64,000 nt of DNA, taken from assembly GCA_021819205.1 (NCBI GenBank), contig JAKARV010000005.1:25754-89753 (forward strand). The letters run 5' to 3'. How positions within the stretch are numbered: position 1 is the first letter of the stretch; every line of letters starts with the position of its first letter. Below are positions 1 to 8,945 of this stretch, one piece after another. The stretch is from Actinomycetes bacterium (GTDB lineage Bacteria > Actinomycetota > Acidimicrobiia > Acidimicrobiales > Acidimicrobiaceae). The notes beneath the pieces are model-generated. The model saw only the letters and a program-made list of their open reading frames with translations. It was not told where the DNA came from and made no database searches. The translations under genes were made by a program, and so were the position numbers.

Positions 1-55
1 TTCACCGTTGGAGAGAGCATTGTGCAGTCGGTTCTTTTAGTGGCCTCGGGTTGGC

Positions 56-2014
56 CTAGCGGACAAATGTTGCCATCATCAAGATGACAAAGAGCACCCC
101 GATGTATGTCAAGTAGGTGTTGAGCTGACCGTTCTGGAGGAAGCGCACGGAACTGGCGAGCCTGCGAATCGCTCTTTCAAGTCGAGACAGGAGCACGGTG
201 CCAAGCATGGGCGCTTCGGTAGCCGAGAAGGTCACTCGCTCGAGGACGTAACCCCGGTCTTTATAGAAGCGGGAGGTGTGGGTTTCTGGTCTGTACAGGA
301 ACGAGTAGACCGCCCGCAGCGAGTTCGAGAAGGTGAAAGCAGTGGTTGCTGCGGTCGCATGGTCGATTGGTTCGCCGCCGCTCCATGGTTCCACTTGGCG
401 TGGTCTTGATCGCCGCCGGAAGATCAGGAACAGAGGGAGAGTTGCTAAGGCGGTTGCGATGGCCGTGAGCTGTAAAGGAGAGATGAAGGCGAAGTTTGGC
501 GACAGAGGAACGATCAGCAGTCCTGCGGTGACGGAGCGAGCGCTTGCCGGATCGGGCCAAATCGCCGGTTGCATGAGCGGTGCCCAGGCGACAAGGCTGA
601 GTGCAAGGATAGCGTTTGCCGCGCCCGCCAGCAGGATTGCACTCCGGTAACGGATCGAAATCCGCTGGACTAGGGGGCTCCTGCCAAGCAGCCCTACACC
701 GATGAGCTTGACGAATTTAGCGAGGGATATGGCAGCGGTGAGCGCTAGCGCTGCCCCTGCAAGGATCAAGGTCGTTCTGCCGATGAGCGATGAGATGGTG
801 AAGTCGTGGAACAACGCTTCAAAGAGGAGCCACTCGCTGACGAAGCCAGCGGTAGGCGGCATCGCCGAAAGGCTCATAGCCCCGATCAACGCGCCGACTC
901 CAAGCGTAGCTTGGGCTCCGTGGACGAGTCCCGACTGCTCGATCCGGTATCCATGTTGGCGACTTGCAGCGGCTGCGGACGTGAGGAACAGCGCGCCTTT
1001 GGCGAGACTGTGTCCCATCAGATGGAGAATGGCCACGATCCAGCAGAGGCCGGCAAGGCTTGGTTGGCCGCCCGCCTGGAAGATCAAAGACGCGCCAAGA
1101 GCGGTAACCGCTATTCCGGCATTTTCCGCCGACGAAAGCGATAGCACCCGGCGCCAGTCGCGCTGCTGGAAGGCGTATAGCGCGGTGATAACCGCTGATA
1201 GTGCGCCAAGCGCCACCGTTGCGATGCCGATCGTCATGGTCGCCGGAGAGTGGGGTGGCAGCCACTTGAGGAGTGCCCTTCCAAGCGCGAAGAATGCTCC
1301 GTTCATGATGAAGCCGGAGAGCAGGGCGCCGGTCGCCCCGTCTGCAGTTCCGTACGCATCGGGGAACCACGCGTAAAACGGGATAATTCCGAGCTTTGCG
1401 CCGAAACCGGCCAGGAAGAGGATCCCCACCAAGAGGGATGGGGCGAAGGGAAGCTTGCTCCAGGCATTGGCATAGCCGCTAAACCCAAGGTTCGGGCCGA
1501 GCAGGACCACCGCGACCAGCAGTGCAACACTGCCCATCTCCAGCAGCGAGAGCATGGAGAAGGCGGCCTTGCCAGCCGCACGGTCTCCGTAATGCGAGAG
1601 GATCATCATCGCGCCGCCGAGGCTCATGAGTTCCCAGCTAATGACCATCGTGGCCCCGTTTTGAAGGCCACAGAGCGCAAAAACGCCGATGGCGGCCGCT
1701 GCGTAGCCGGCGTACCAAGTACGCGTGCGCTCTTTGGCGCTCCAGGTTGCAAGGAGCGCGGTGAATAGGGATGGGGCGAGGAGCCAGAGGGTGGCAGGAT
1801 CGAGTCTCCAGGTTATCGGCGAGGCGCCAGAGGTAAAGAGAATCATCGATGGTGTGCCGCCGGGAAGGCCGGCTATTGCGCTGGCCAAAGCGAGCAGGGT
1901 TGCAAAGAGGGCAATCCCGCGAACTACTCGCAGGGGAGCGAGAAGTGCGAGCGCCATCGCGGCAGCGAAGAGCGCTCCAGCCAGGAGGAAGCCGGTCGAG
2001 GCTGCCGGCATCAT
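56..2014 (-). CDS. Ehr complex membrane subunit, HyfB/HycC-like (proton-translocating antiporter family)
   Basis: A 652-residue, almost entirely hydrophobic protein of the complex I / Mrp antiporter family (proton_antipo_M type), closest in layout to HyfB/HycC. It would form an ion-translocating membrane arm. The frame is open much further upstream, but that part is arginine-rich and antisense-like; I start at the first ATG of a Met-Met pair, which gives a 4-base ATGA overlap with the upstream NuoB-like gene and puts a clean transmembrane helix at the N-terminus. It is the last gene of a six-gene operon with HyfC-, HyfE-, HyfF-, NuoCD- and NuoB-like proteins. The family is clear; the exact complex is inferred from the neighbours. 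Confidence 0.9.
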   Translation of the reverse strand: MMPAASTGFLLAGALFAAAMALALLAPLRVVRGIALFATLLALASAIAGLPGGTPSMILFTSGASPITWRLDPATLWLLAPSLFTALLATWSAKERTRTWYAGYAAAAIGVFALCGLQNGATMVISWELMSLGGAMMILSHYGDRAAGKAAFSMLSLLEMGSVALLVAVVLLGPNLGFSGYANAWSKLPFAPSLLVGILFLAGFGAKLGIIPFYAWFPDAYGTADGATGALLSGFIMNGAFFALGRALLKWLPPHSPATMTIGIATVALGALSAVITALYAFQQRDWRRVLSLSSAENAGIAVTALGASLIFQAGGQPSLAGLCWIVAILHLMGHSLAKGALFLTSAAAASRQHGYRIEQSGLVHGAQATLGVGALIGAMSLSAMPPTAGFVSEWLLFEALFHDFTISSLIGRTTLILAGAALALTAAISLAKFVKLIGVGLLGRSPLVQRISIRYRSAILLAGAANAILALSLVAWAPLMQPAIWPDPASARSVTAGLLIVPLSPNFAFISPLQLTAIATALATLPLFLIFRRRSRPRQVEPWSGGEPIDHATAATTAFTFSNSLRAVYSFLYRPETHTSRFYKDRGYVLERVTFSATEAPMLGTVLLSRLERAIRRLASSVRFLQNGQLNTYLTYIGVLFVILMMATFVR

Positions 2015-2751
2015 CGGGAACGTCCCGAAGCAGCCAGCAGGGCGTCGATTACCGCCACCGGATGTGGAGGACAACCGGGAATCCACAGGTCTACCGGCAG
2101 AAAGCCTCCGATACCGTCGAAGGCGCTGTAGCCGCCGCCGTTGGTTCCGCCGGAGATGGCGCAGGCACCGGTGGCGATCACCAACTTCGGAGCTGGCATT
2201 GCCTCGTAGGTCGCCAGCAACGGATCGCGCATTGGAATGGTTACCGGTCCCGTGACCAATAGGACATCCGCAAAGCGCGGAGAGGGGGTGAAAAAGATTC
2301 CGAAGCGGTGGAGGTTGTAGTAAGGGTTGTCGAGCGCGCCGATCTCTGACTCGCAGCCGTTGCACGATCCGCAGTCGATGTGCCTTACGAATAGGCTTTT
2401 CCTTAATGGGTTGGACCCAGGTGCGAAGACTGCGCGCTCCGCCGGATCCGCCGTGCGCCGAAGCGCCTGGCGGGTGGTGGAGGCGATGATCATCGGCCCC
2501 GAAGCATCGAGCTCTCCAACAGGGCATGACTCCAGGCAGCGGTTGCAGGAGACGCAGGCACCATGGTCGACGGTTAATACCGGATGACCGGATATCGCTC
2601 CGCTAGGGCATGACTCCACGCAAACGCCGCACCCATCGGGGCATCCGACCCCCGTGGGAACCGGCATCCCGGCTTCGCCATCGGGCACCTCTATCGGCCA
2701 GGATGCGGTGACGACTCCACCCGATAGCCCCCGATATGTCCAGAACGGCAC
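2011..2751 (-). CDS. Ehr complex small subunit: ferredoxin domain fused to NuoB-like domain
   Basis: Electron-transfer subunit of 246 residues. Residues 37-76 hold two ferredoxin-like cysteine sets (C37, C41, C44, C48 and C66, C69, C72, C76). Residues about 120-240 are the NuoB/HycG-type domain with C127, C130 and C133 (HIDCGSCNGCE), a GAC motif and a late PGCPPHP motif. In one polypeptide it therefore combines the jobs of HyfH-like and HyfI-like subunits. The first ferredoxin set has CxxxC at its start instead of the usual CxxC. The start is GTG with an AGGAGG ribosome-binding site just upstream; the 3' end overlaps the HyfB-like gene by 4 bases. Confidence 0.88.
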   Translation of the reverse strand: MPFWTYRGLSGGVVTASWPIEVPDGEAGMPVPTGVGCPDGCGVCVESCPSGAISGHPVLTVDHGACVSCNRCLESCPVGELDASGPMIIASTTRQALRRTADPAERAVFAPGSNPLRKSLFVRHIDCGSCNGCESEIGALDNPYYNLHRFGIFFTPSPRFADVLLVTGPVTIPMRDPLLATYEAMPAPKLVIATGACAISGGTNGGGYSAFDGIGGFLPVDLWIPGCPPHPVAVIDALLAASGRSR

Positions 2752-2760
2752 GGCCTCCTC

Positions 2761-4275
2761 CTAGCGATCGTTTCCGGCGATGGAAAGTCCAAAACTGGCT
2801 TCGCTTATCGCGTAATCCATCATGTTGGAGCCTGTCACCGTGAACGGGAAGGCGCGCCAGTTCGAAAAGGATGGATCTTTGACCTTGACTCTGGTAAGGG
2901 TGGATCCGTCGAGGTGCACGGCGTAAATAAGGGTCCCGCGCGTGGCCTCTACCCAACCTAACCCCTCTGTCGACTCTCCACTCCGTTGATCGGGAAGGGG
3001 GGATCTGATCGGGCCACCGTCGAGGTGCGCGCATGCCTGGAGGATGATCGAAATCGACTCGAAAATCTCGGCCTCCCGTATCGAGGCCCTGGCGCGAGCG
3101 TCTCCGACCTCCGCTTCCGGAACCATGAACTCGTACTGTTCGTAGCTTGCGTACGGATGATCGCGTCGGAGGTCGCGGTTTAACCCGCTTGCGCGCTCCA
3201 CCGGACCGGTTGCCCCTTGGGCGAGCGCGGTTAGCGGATCGAGTACGCCTGTGGTTTCCAACCTGTCGATGTAACTACGGGTTCTGGCTAGCGCTTCGAG
3301 GTAGCGTTGGACCTTCCGTTCCAGCTCAACGAGGCTGTCGGAGATTTGGCCGGTGTCGAGATCGCGCCGAAGGCCACCCACTGTGACCAGGTTTCTAAGA
3401 AACCGGCTTCCACTGAAACGGGCATTCAGCTGCTTGGCGAGCTCCTCTAGGTAGTGGCCTTCGGCGTCGGCAACCTTCAAGGTGGTTAGCTTGGCGATGA
3501 GGCCGAAGTAGTGGAGGTGATTGTACAGCCGCTCGAGTTCGGCGAGCACAACTCGGAGCTGGTTTGCGCGCGGCGGCGCTTCGATCCCGATCGCGTTCTC
3601 GCAGGCCGTGCTGAAGGCGAGGGCGTGCGCCACGCTGTCGACCCCGGAGATCCGTTCGCTCAAGACCGCTGCCTCGCCAATTCCTTTTCCTTCGAACCGC
3701 GTTTCCATCGCTCGGTGCTTGTAGAAGAGTTTGGCATCCAGGTGGACGATGCCCTCCCCGGCGTACCAGAAGTTGAAGCGGCCCGACTCCACGACGTCGC
3801 TCCGAACCGGCCCATAGCCGAGCCGCTGGATATCGCGTCCCTCGAAGAATGGTGCTGGAACGTCCTCGCGCGCGGATGGGGGAGGATCTTGACCATGCTC
3901 TGCCGGGCTGAGTGGGGCCCCGGGAGGGTAGATACCTTGATGGAGTACGAGACGCCGGCCATCTGGAGCTCCCGCGAACGTTACGCCGTAGAGATCCTGG
4001 ATCTCGCGCTCGTACGATCCTGCTAGCGGGATCAGCTTGGCGAGCGACGGGGCAACTCCGTTGACGGGGTGGTACCTCCAGATTCGGAAGGGTTGGAGTT
4101 CCGCCTCGCTCCCGATGTAGATCAGCTCAAGATCCCCGTCGTCGTCTCGTCGTGCATATATGGCTTGCAGCCGCTTAACGGTCCGCAGCTTCGAGGTGGC
4201 ATGGACCGCCAGATGGCTGAGCTCTGCGAGGAGTTGTGCCGGGTCGCTGATGCGGCTTTCCAGGCAGGGCCGCAT
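2761..4275 (-). CDS. Ehr complex large subunit: fused NuoC-NuoD-like protein without [NiFe] ligands
   Basis: Protein of 504 residues with an N-terminal NuoC-like domain (roughly 1-140, with an EREIQDLYG motif) and a NuoD/HycE-like domain. In group 4 hydrogenases nickel is held by an N-terminal RxCGxC and a C-terminal DPCxxC. Here the first site reads ERISGVDSVAH, with Ser and Asp where the two Cys should be, and the protein ends GLSIAGNDR with no DPCxxC. It is therefore not an active hydrogenase and fits the Ehr (energy-converting hydrogenase-related) class. The start at 4275 overlaps the upstream stop in TGATG; a longer in-frame extension to 4338 is less likely. Confidence 0.88.
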   Translation of the reverse strand: MRPCLESRISDPAQLLAELSHLAVHATSKLRTVKRLQAIYARRDDDGDLELIYIGSEAELQPFRIWRYHPVNGVAPSLAKLIPLAGSYEREIQDLYGVTFAGAPDGRRLVLHQGIYPPGAPLSPAEHGQDPPPSAREDVPAPFFEGRDIQRLGYGPVRSDVVESGRFNFWYAGEGIVHLDAKLFYKHRAMETRFEGKGIGEAAVLSERISGVDSVAHALAFSTACENAIGIEAPPRANQLRVVLAELERLYNHLHYFGLIAKLTTLKVADAEGHYLEELAKQLNARFSGSRFLRNLVTVGGLRRDLDTGQISDSLVELERKVQRYLEALARTRSYIDRLETTGVLDPLTALAQGATGPVERASGLNRDLRRDHPYASYEQYEFMVPEAEVGDARARASIREAEIFESISIILQACAHLDGGPIRSPLPDQRSGESTEGLGWVEATRGTLIYAVHLDGSTLTRVKVKDPSFSNWRAFPFTVTGSNMMDYAISEASFGLSIAGNDR

Positions 4276-5741
4276 CAGGCACCCCTCAGCGCTGTGGCGA
4301 TGTGCGAAAGGTAGATCCAGAGCGGGTGGGGCCACCAAATGCCGAGAACGAGAACCGCGGCGCTTAGAACCGCCATTGGGGCTACGGACGACATCGGCAG
4401 TCTTAAGCGATTTTGTTCAACACGCTCGGAGTGCCGCGGGCCAAAGAACATGCGACGAAAGTGATTAAGAAATCCGATAAAGATGATGACCAACATGACG
4501 GCCATGACGGCCACCGCCCATGCGTTGCTGCCGACGATCCCAGCGCGGGCAATGGTCAACTCGCTTGCGAAGAGGCCGAAAGGCGGAGCTCCGGTTATCG
4601 CGATGGCGCTGGCCATCCAGACTCCACCCATCATCGGGAACCTATCCGCAACCCGGCGGATGCCAGATATATTTTTGCTGGCGAAGGCGTCTATGGCGTT
4701 TCCGGCTCCAAAGAAGACCACCGACTTGGTCATCGAGTGGTTCACCATCTGGTACAAGGCCCCAAGGATTCCAAGCGGTCCACCGAATGCAAAGCCAAGC
4801 GCGATGATCCCCATGTGTTCGATGCTGGAGTAGGCGGCAAGCCGCTTGAGGCCTTTTTGCCTCGTGATGAACAGCGCAGCTACAGCGAGGCTGGCTACAC
4901 CGGCGATCGCAAGCGCGGTGGCAGCCTCCGGGTAGACGGCGGTGGTGTGCATCACCGCCAGGTAGCGGACGATTCCCAGCATCGCGCAGTTGAGCAGGGC
5001 TCCGGATAGCATCGCGGATACTGGCGTCGCACCTTCGCTGTGAGCATCGGGGAGCCAGGTATGCATGGGGGCAAGGCCAACCTTGGTCCCGTAGCCGACG
5101 AGGATCAAGAGAAAGGCGATTAGAAGAAGCGCCGGATCTGCATGGGGGGCGATATCTGAAAAGCTCTGCCACGTCATCGGGTATACGTTTCTGCGCGAGA
5201 AGGTACCGGCGAAGTAGAAGAGTACCGTACCCATAAGCGCAAGCGATAGGCCGACCGAGACTATGACCAGATATTTCCAAGCTGCCTCGATCGCGCGGTG
5301 GCGGCGCTCGAAGCCGATCAGGACTGCACTCACGAGCGTGGTGAGATCGATCGCGATCCAGTAGAGGCCAGGGTTGTTCTGGATGGGGGCGAGAAACATG
5401 GTCAAAGCGAAGACCGCGAAGAGACCGTAGAAGGCGGAGAGGCGTCGAGGAGATAGGTCTCGCCGCCGCATGTAGCCTCTTGCGTATACCGCCGAGCTGA
5501 GGTAGACGATGGCGAGGCAGGTCATTACCCAAACTGCAAACGGGTCGAGTACGACGAGGTTGTGGAGACCGGTCTCGCCACGAGCGGGAACGGTGCCAAG
5601 GAGCCACACGACCGCCGCCAAGTCGACCGTTGCGGCGACGATGTTTGCGACTTCGCCAGCTGCTGGTCTCTGGATCGCGAACGAAACCGCTGCCGCCAGC
5701 GCGGTAACACCCAGAACCACCGTGAGAAGAATCCAGATCAT
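4275..5741 (-). CDS. Ehr complex membrane subunit, HyfF-like antiporter homologue
   Basis: A 488-residue polytopic protein of the ND4/ND5 (proton_antipo_M) family, matching the HyfF/HycQ position. It has many hydrophobic helices and the family-typical run TKVGLAPMHTWLPDAH in the middle, which carries the functional charged residues in a helix hairpin. Together with the HyfB-like protein it gives the complex two separate antiporter-like subunits. The start overlaps the upstream HyfE-like gene by 4 bases (ATGA) and the end overlaps the NuoCD-like start, indicating translational coupling. Confidence 0.88.
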   Translation of the reverse strand: MIWILLTVVLGVTALAAAVSFAIQRPAAGEVANIVAATVDLAAVVWLLGTVPARGETGLHNLVVLDPFAVWVMTCLAIVYLSSAVYARGYMRRRDLSPRRLSAFYGLFAVFALTMFLAPIQNNPGLYWIAIDLTTLVSAVLIGFERRHRAIEAAWKYLVIVSVGLSLALMGTVLFYFAGTFSRRNVYPMTWQSFSDIAPHADPALLLIAFLLILVGYGTKVGLAPMHTWLPDAHSEGATPVSAMLSGALLNCAMLGIVRYLAVMHTTAVYPEAATALAIAGVASLAVAALFITRQKGLKRLAAYSSIEHMGIIALGFAFGGPLGILGALYQMVNHSMTKSVVFFGAGNAIDAFASKNISGIRRVADRFPMMGGVWMASAIAITGAPPFGLFASELTIARAGIVGSNAWAVAVMAVMLVIIFIGFLNHFRRMFFGPRHSERVEQNRLRLPMSSVAPMAVLSAAVLVLGIWWPHPLWIYLSHIATALRGA

Positions 5742-6418
5742 CCTATGAGTTTCCCGAGCTTGCGGATATCGGTGCTGCCTACGCTGCCGTGCAGGGACCT
5801 CGCCAGTACCGCGAAGGTGGCGATGATGACTAACAGGTCGAAGAGGATCACAATCTCGAGGAGGAAGGGCATTCCGGGAACGAGGATCTGCTCACCTGCG
5901 AGTATCCCATTCTCTATGAGGAGGAGTCCAAGGAGGTTGCTCAGTGCTTCGGTCCTCAGGCTCAGCGTTAGGAAGGAGATCATGCTGGTTGCAAGCATGA
6001 CGGTGAGACCGAGAACTCCGAGAGGGAGAAGGTGGGGAAGCTGGCGCTGGATCTGGGCCGCGACTATATAGGCAAAGATTACGGCAAGTGCTCCTACGAC
6101 CATCGCCGAACCCGAGCGGAGGACCGGATCCGACTCCCTGCCGACGCCCGAGCGATCGATGATCCGCACGACCAAGTAGGGGATCAATACTCCGCGCACG
6201 GCTGCGGTGAGGCCGGCGACTGCAAATAGGAGTGGGTAGTGGCCGAAGACCGCGACGAGGACCGATACGCAGGCGATCAGCCACGACTGCAGAGCAAAGG
6301 CGTATACGTGGTTTCGAATCCAATGAGATCCAAGCATGACGAATCCGAGGATGAGCGTAGCTATCAGCAACAGGCTGAGCACTGCCACTACCACCGGATG
6401 GTTGGAGATCGGCGTCAC
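5738..6418 (-). CDS. Ehr complex membrane subunit, HyfE-like
   Basis: A 226-residue membrane protein with about seven hydrophobic segments, matching HyfE/HycP in size and operon position. HyfE-type proteins contain a NuoK-like core that links the antiporter subunits to the quinone-module membrane anchor; Glu residues within the helices (for example LLLIENGILAGEQ) fit this. The start is GTG, ten bases after the HyfC-like stop, with GAGGAA upstream. The 3' end overlaps the HyfF-like gene by 4 bases. The assignment rests on length, hydrophobicity and context more than on sharp motifs. Confidence 0.82.
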   Translation of the reverse strand: MTPISNHPVVVAVLSLLLIATLILGFVMLGSHWIRNHVYAFALQSWLIACVSVLVAVFGHYPLLFAVAGLTAAVRGVLIPYLVVRIIDRSGVGRESDPVLRSGSAMVVGALAVIFAYIVAAQIQRQLPHLLPLGVLGLTVMLATSMISFLTLSLRTEALSNLLGLLLIENGILAGEQILVPGMPFLLEIVILFDLLVIIATFAVLARSLHGSVGSTDIRKLGKLIG

Positions 6419-6428
6419 GGGTGGTTCC

Positions 6429-7370
6429 TCACAATACTTGCCTTGCTACCACGGCTAGCGTCGCAAGAACCAGGGCGAGCGCAAGCGGCTCTTGATAACG
6501 AAAGAAACGGAGCCTCGACTGCATGGTTTCGATTACCGCCATGGCCACCGCAATTGCGAGCCACTTGCCAAGAAGCGCCATGATGCTGAGCACTATCGAT
6601 CCGATGGTGCCGGAAGAGGAGAGTCCCCAAGGTATGGCGAGCACATTTGCGAAGATTGTGTATAGGATCGCCTGTTTCATCCAGGAGGACCAGCGAACCA
6701 AGGCGAGGAGCGGTCCCGAGTACTCGAGCACTCGAGCCTCTCCAATCATGTAGATCTCGTAATGGATCGACGAGTGGATCGGGAGGCGCTCCGTTTCTAC
6801 CGTTAACAAAATGAAGAACGCTGCGACAAAGAACAGGTGTGCCGGGCTAAGGTAAGTCGCCAGGCTGGCAACCAGCAAGTGGTTTACCACAAAAGGGAGC
6901 ATCGCCCCGGCAAGGAGTGTGATCCCGATGAAGACCATGATCAGGCTGGGTTCGGCGAGTACCCCGAGGATCGCTTCCCGCGAACTGCCGACGCCTCCGT
7001 ATGGATGGCCGGTGTCGAGCCCTGCCAGGCTGAGGAAGAAAGTGGCCAGAGTAAGTAGCAGCCCGCCTCCGAGTATGTCCCCGGTATTGGAGAGCGGCAG
7101 GGGATAGTTGGTGAGGACGGGTATGAGCATCGGGACGATGAGCATGGCGATGAACGATACCATCGGAGCCGACCAGAACAGGAACGATGCGGTTGCCGGG
7201 ATCAGCTGCTCCTTGTGGAGGAGCTTCCAGAGATCCCGGTAGGGCTGAAGGATGGATGGCCCCCGGTTTCCCTGCGCGCGCTCTTCGGCAAATACGATAA
7301 AACCGTGGATTAGTGGCGACAGTAGCAAGATTGTCAACACCTGACACGCTTGAAGCGCAACGTCTCCCAT
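6429..7370 (-). CDS. Ehr complex membrane anchor, HyfC/NuoH-like
   Basis: A 313-residue NuoH/HyfC-type protein, the membrane subunit that docks the Fe-S module. Family signatures seen are EERAQGNRGPSILQPYRDL near residue 30-50 and ETERLPIHSSIHYEIYMIGE near 180-200, the NuoH-like acidic segment. It is the first gene of the operon. I chose ATG 7370 because TAGGAGAGG lies 8 bases upstream; an in-frame TTG at 7391 lacks such a site. Transcription probably starts in the AT-rich stretch beyond 7390. The same six kinds of subunit occur together in the Rv0082-Rv0087 locus of Mycobacterium tuberculosis (family knowledge, not checked here). Confidence 0.88.
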   Translation of the reverse strand: MGDVALQACQVLTILLLSPLIHGFIVFAEERAQGNRGPSILQPYRDLWKLLHKEQLIPATASFLFWSAPMVSFIAMLIVPMLIPVLTNYPLPLSNTGDILGGGLLLTLATFFLSLAGLDTGHPYGGVGSSREAILGVLAEPSLIMVFIGITLLAGAMLPFVVNHLLVASLATYLSPAHLFFVAAFFILLTVETERLPIHSSIHYEIYMIGEARVLEYSGPLLALVRWSSWMKQAILYTIFANVLAIPWGLSSSGTIGSIVLSIMALLGKWLAIAVAMAVIETMQSRLRFFRYQEPLALALVLATLAVVARQVL

Positions 7371-7452
7371 GGCGAGAACCTCTCCTACCAACTGGTGCCG
7401 CTATGGCACAACTTGTAACGATTGGTAGGTGTCATTAGCCGTCTAGGCGGTT

Positions 7453-7480
7453 AGGGCGGACTCCATCGCCCTTTTTGTTT
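7453..7480 (+). terminator. Orphan intrinsic terminator-like hairpin (plus strand)
   Basis: AGGGCG, an 8-base loop, CGCCCT, then TTTTGTTT. The stem is perfect and the T-run follows at once, so it reads as a terminator only on the plus strand. No plus-strand gene lies upstream: the preceding DNA is the 5' end and leader of the minus-strand Ehr operon. It may end an antisense or small RNA. Confidence 0.5.
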
Positions 7481-7536
7481 CGATACTAACCGGGTAGGTG
7501 CTGGATGTCAACCCGTCTGGGGTGGTCGCGCCTGAG

Positions 7537-7556
7537 GCGGGTCCAACCGCTTTTTT
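7537..7556 (+). terminator. Second weak terminator-like hairpin (plus strand)
   Basis: GCGG, a 6-base loop, CCGC, followed by six T. The stem is short, so alone this is weak, but it sits about 60 bases after the first plus-strand hairpin and has the same polarity. Confidence 0.3.
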
Positions 7557-7653
7557 GCCGGTTGCTCGGGGCTATGCCGTGCCGGCCCTGATTCGGCAGC
7601 TTCGATCTCTGTGCTCATAAGGTGAATCGCGTCGGTCACGATCGGTCCTTTTC

Positions 7654-7672
7654 ACCGGGTCATTGACCCGGT
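7654..7672. repeat. Perfect inverted repeat, 9-bp arms
   Basis: ACCGGGTCA, one base, TGACCCGGT. It could be an operator or an RNA hairpin. There is no T-run on either side that would make it a good terminator. Confidence 0.5.
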
Positions 7673-8945
7673 CTATTAGGGGTTCTTTTAGCGTTGCAGA
7701 GTTATCCCCGGGTCTGCTTTGAGGCTCTGGATCCATCGAGGTCCGAGTCCGTTCCCAGTTCGGTGAGATCCCTTTTGCGGTGTCGTTGGCCACGCTTTTG
7801 TTTTGCCGCGTACGTCGGTGCGAACTCAGTGCAAGAACCCAGCCCGAACCGGTTCCGGGCACTCCGGGTTCCTGGTGGCCGGATCCTGTCTGCGTACCAG
7901 CCGTTCCCAGGCGTCATTGGGCGGTTTCAAGTTGGCAGCGCAACCCCAACATATTTGTCTGCAGGGGTCCGGCAATTGGGCCGCATTCGCGGGCTCCCAT
8001 TTGGAGAGTCTTCGACTGCTCGAAGATCGTTCGGCAAGAATTGGGAGAGAGCGATTTCGAATCAAGCGTGGCCGACGTAGCCAGGAATCTCTCACCGGTA
8101 GAGGCGATGCTTGCCGGGTGCGTTCGCGGGAAGCGATGTGGACTACTACCGCTGCAGACACCGGCGACGCCACGCTCCCACGGCAAGGGGACCTTAGCCA
8201 TTTCCCCTTTCCGATGTTTCCGGACTCTCACGATCAAAGTCGCTTCATCAACATGGCCAGATAGATGACACTCTCCATCCGTCTAACGGGCGTAGTCGGG
8301 TTTGCCTTTATCCGCCACTGGAGATCTAGAACAGGTCCGCAGGTCGATGGGCAAAAGGGGAGTGGGCGGGAAGCCCGCTGCTCCAGCGGTAGGGAGTATT
8401 CAGTACAACCACCGTGAGAGAAGCTTGAGCACCAACTGTTCCGATTGCTTTGAACCCGTGGAGGCTTGCCTTTGCTGGGAGGTCGGACAGCTGGACGTTG
8501 CGGATAACGGGAAATTTCTTTTGCCAGCGTATAGGATTCAATATCGGGGATCGATAGAACGGCGATGGAGCTCGCCGCAAATGCTTTCTTGGCTGATGGC
8601 TCCTGTAGAGCGCCGTAAGGCGAGAACAGGAGAGGTCGGTGGTTTTTGGAGCGTGTCAGAGCCAGAAACGTGGCGGAGCGAGATTGAATCGCTATCGAGG
8701 ATTTGTGGGCAGCCGGATGGATCGTTCCGGGCTTAAGCCTCCGGGGTTGCACGAACTGGGAAGCCCTGGGTGTGCTGCTCCTGTGTGCGCACCGGAATGG
8801 CAGTTTGCACGTTCCAGTGGGTGGTCGGCGGCTGCGTTTTCCGGGCAAGCGACTGGATGTCCCCGCACTGTCCACAAGGAATCTCTCCAGGCGCGCGGAA
8901 CGAAGGATATTGGCGCCGTCAATAGCTTTGGTGATCTAACCGGCA

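Larger units (their letters stand above)
7371..8945. other. 1.6-kb stretch without a recognisable gene
   Basis: Between the Ehr operon and the MutS-like pair several open frames of 60-213 codons exist on both strands, but they overlap each other, are rich in Ser/Arg/Pro, lack convincing ribosome-binding sites and match no family I know. The least improbable is a plus-strand frame around 8302-8736 containing NCSDCFEPVEACLCWEV. The only clear structures are three hairpins at its left end, listed separately. It must also contain the promoters of the two divergent operons on its flanks. I saw no tRNA, rRNA, RNase P, tmRNA or SRP RNA signature. Confidence 0.5.

Noticed and set aside
2015..2527. 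171-codon upstream extension of the HyfB-like frame
   Set aside because: Arginine-rich, antisense-like composition inside the NuoB-like gene; the ATGA overlap at 2014 gives the proper family start.
2761..4275. Annotation of the large subunit as a group 4 [NiFe] hydrogenase
   Set aside because: Both nickel-binding Cys motifs are missing.
8050..8075. Possible tRNA T-arm (TTTCGAATC)
   Set aside because: The remaining cloverleaf arms and acceptor stem cannot be found around it.
8234..8875. 213-codon open frame on the minus strand in the gap before the MutS-like genes
   Set aside because: Ser/Arg/Pro-rich, no domain, no ribosome-binding site, and overlapping frames of equal quality on the other strand.
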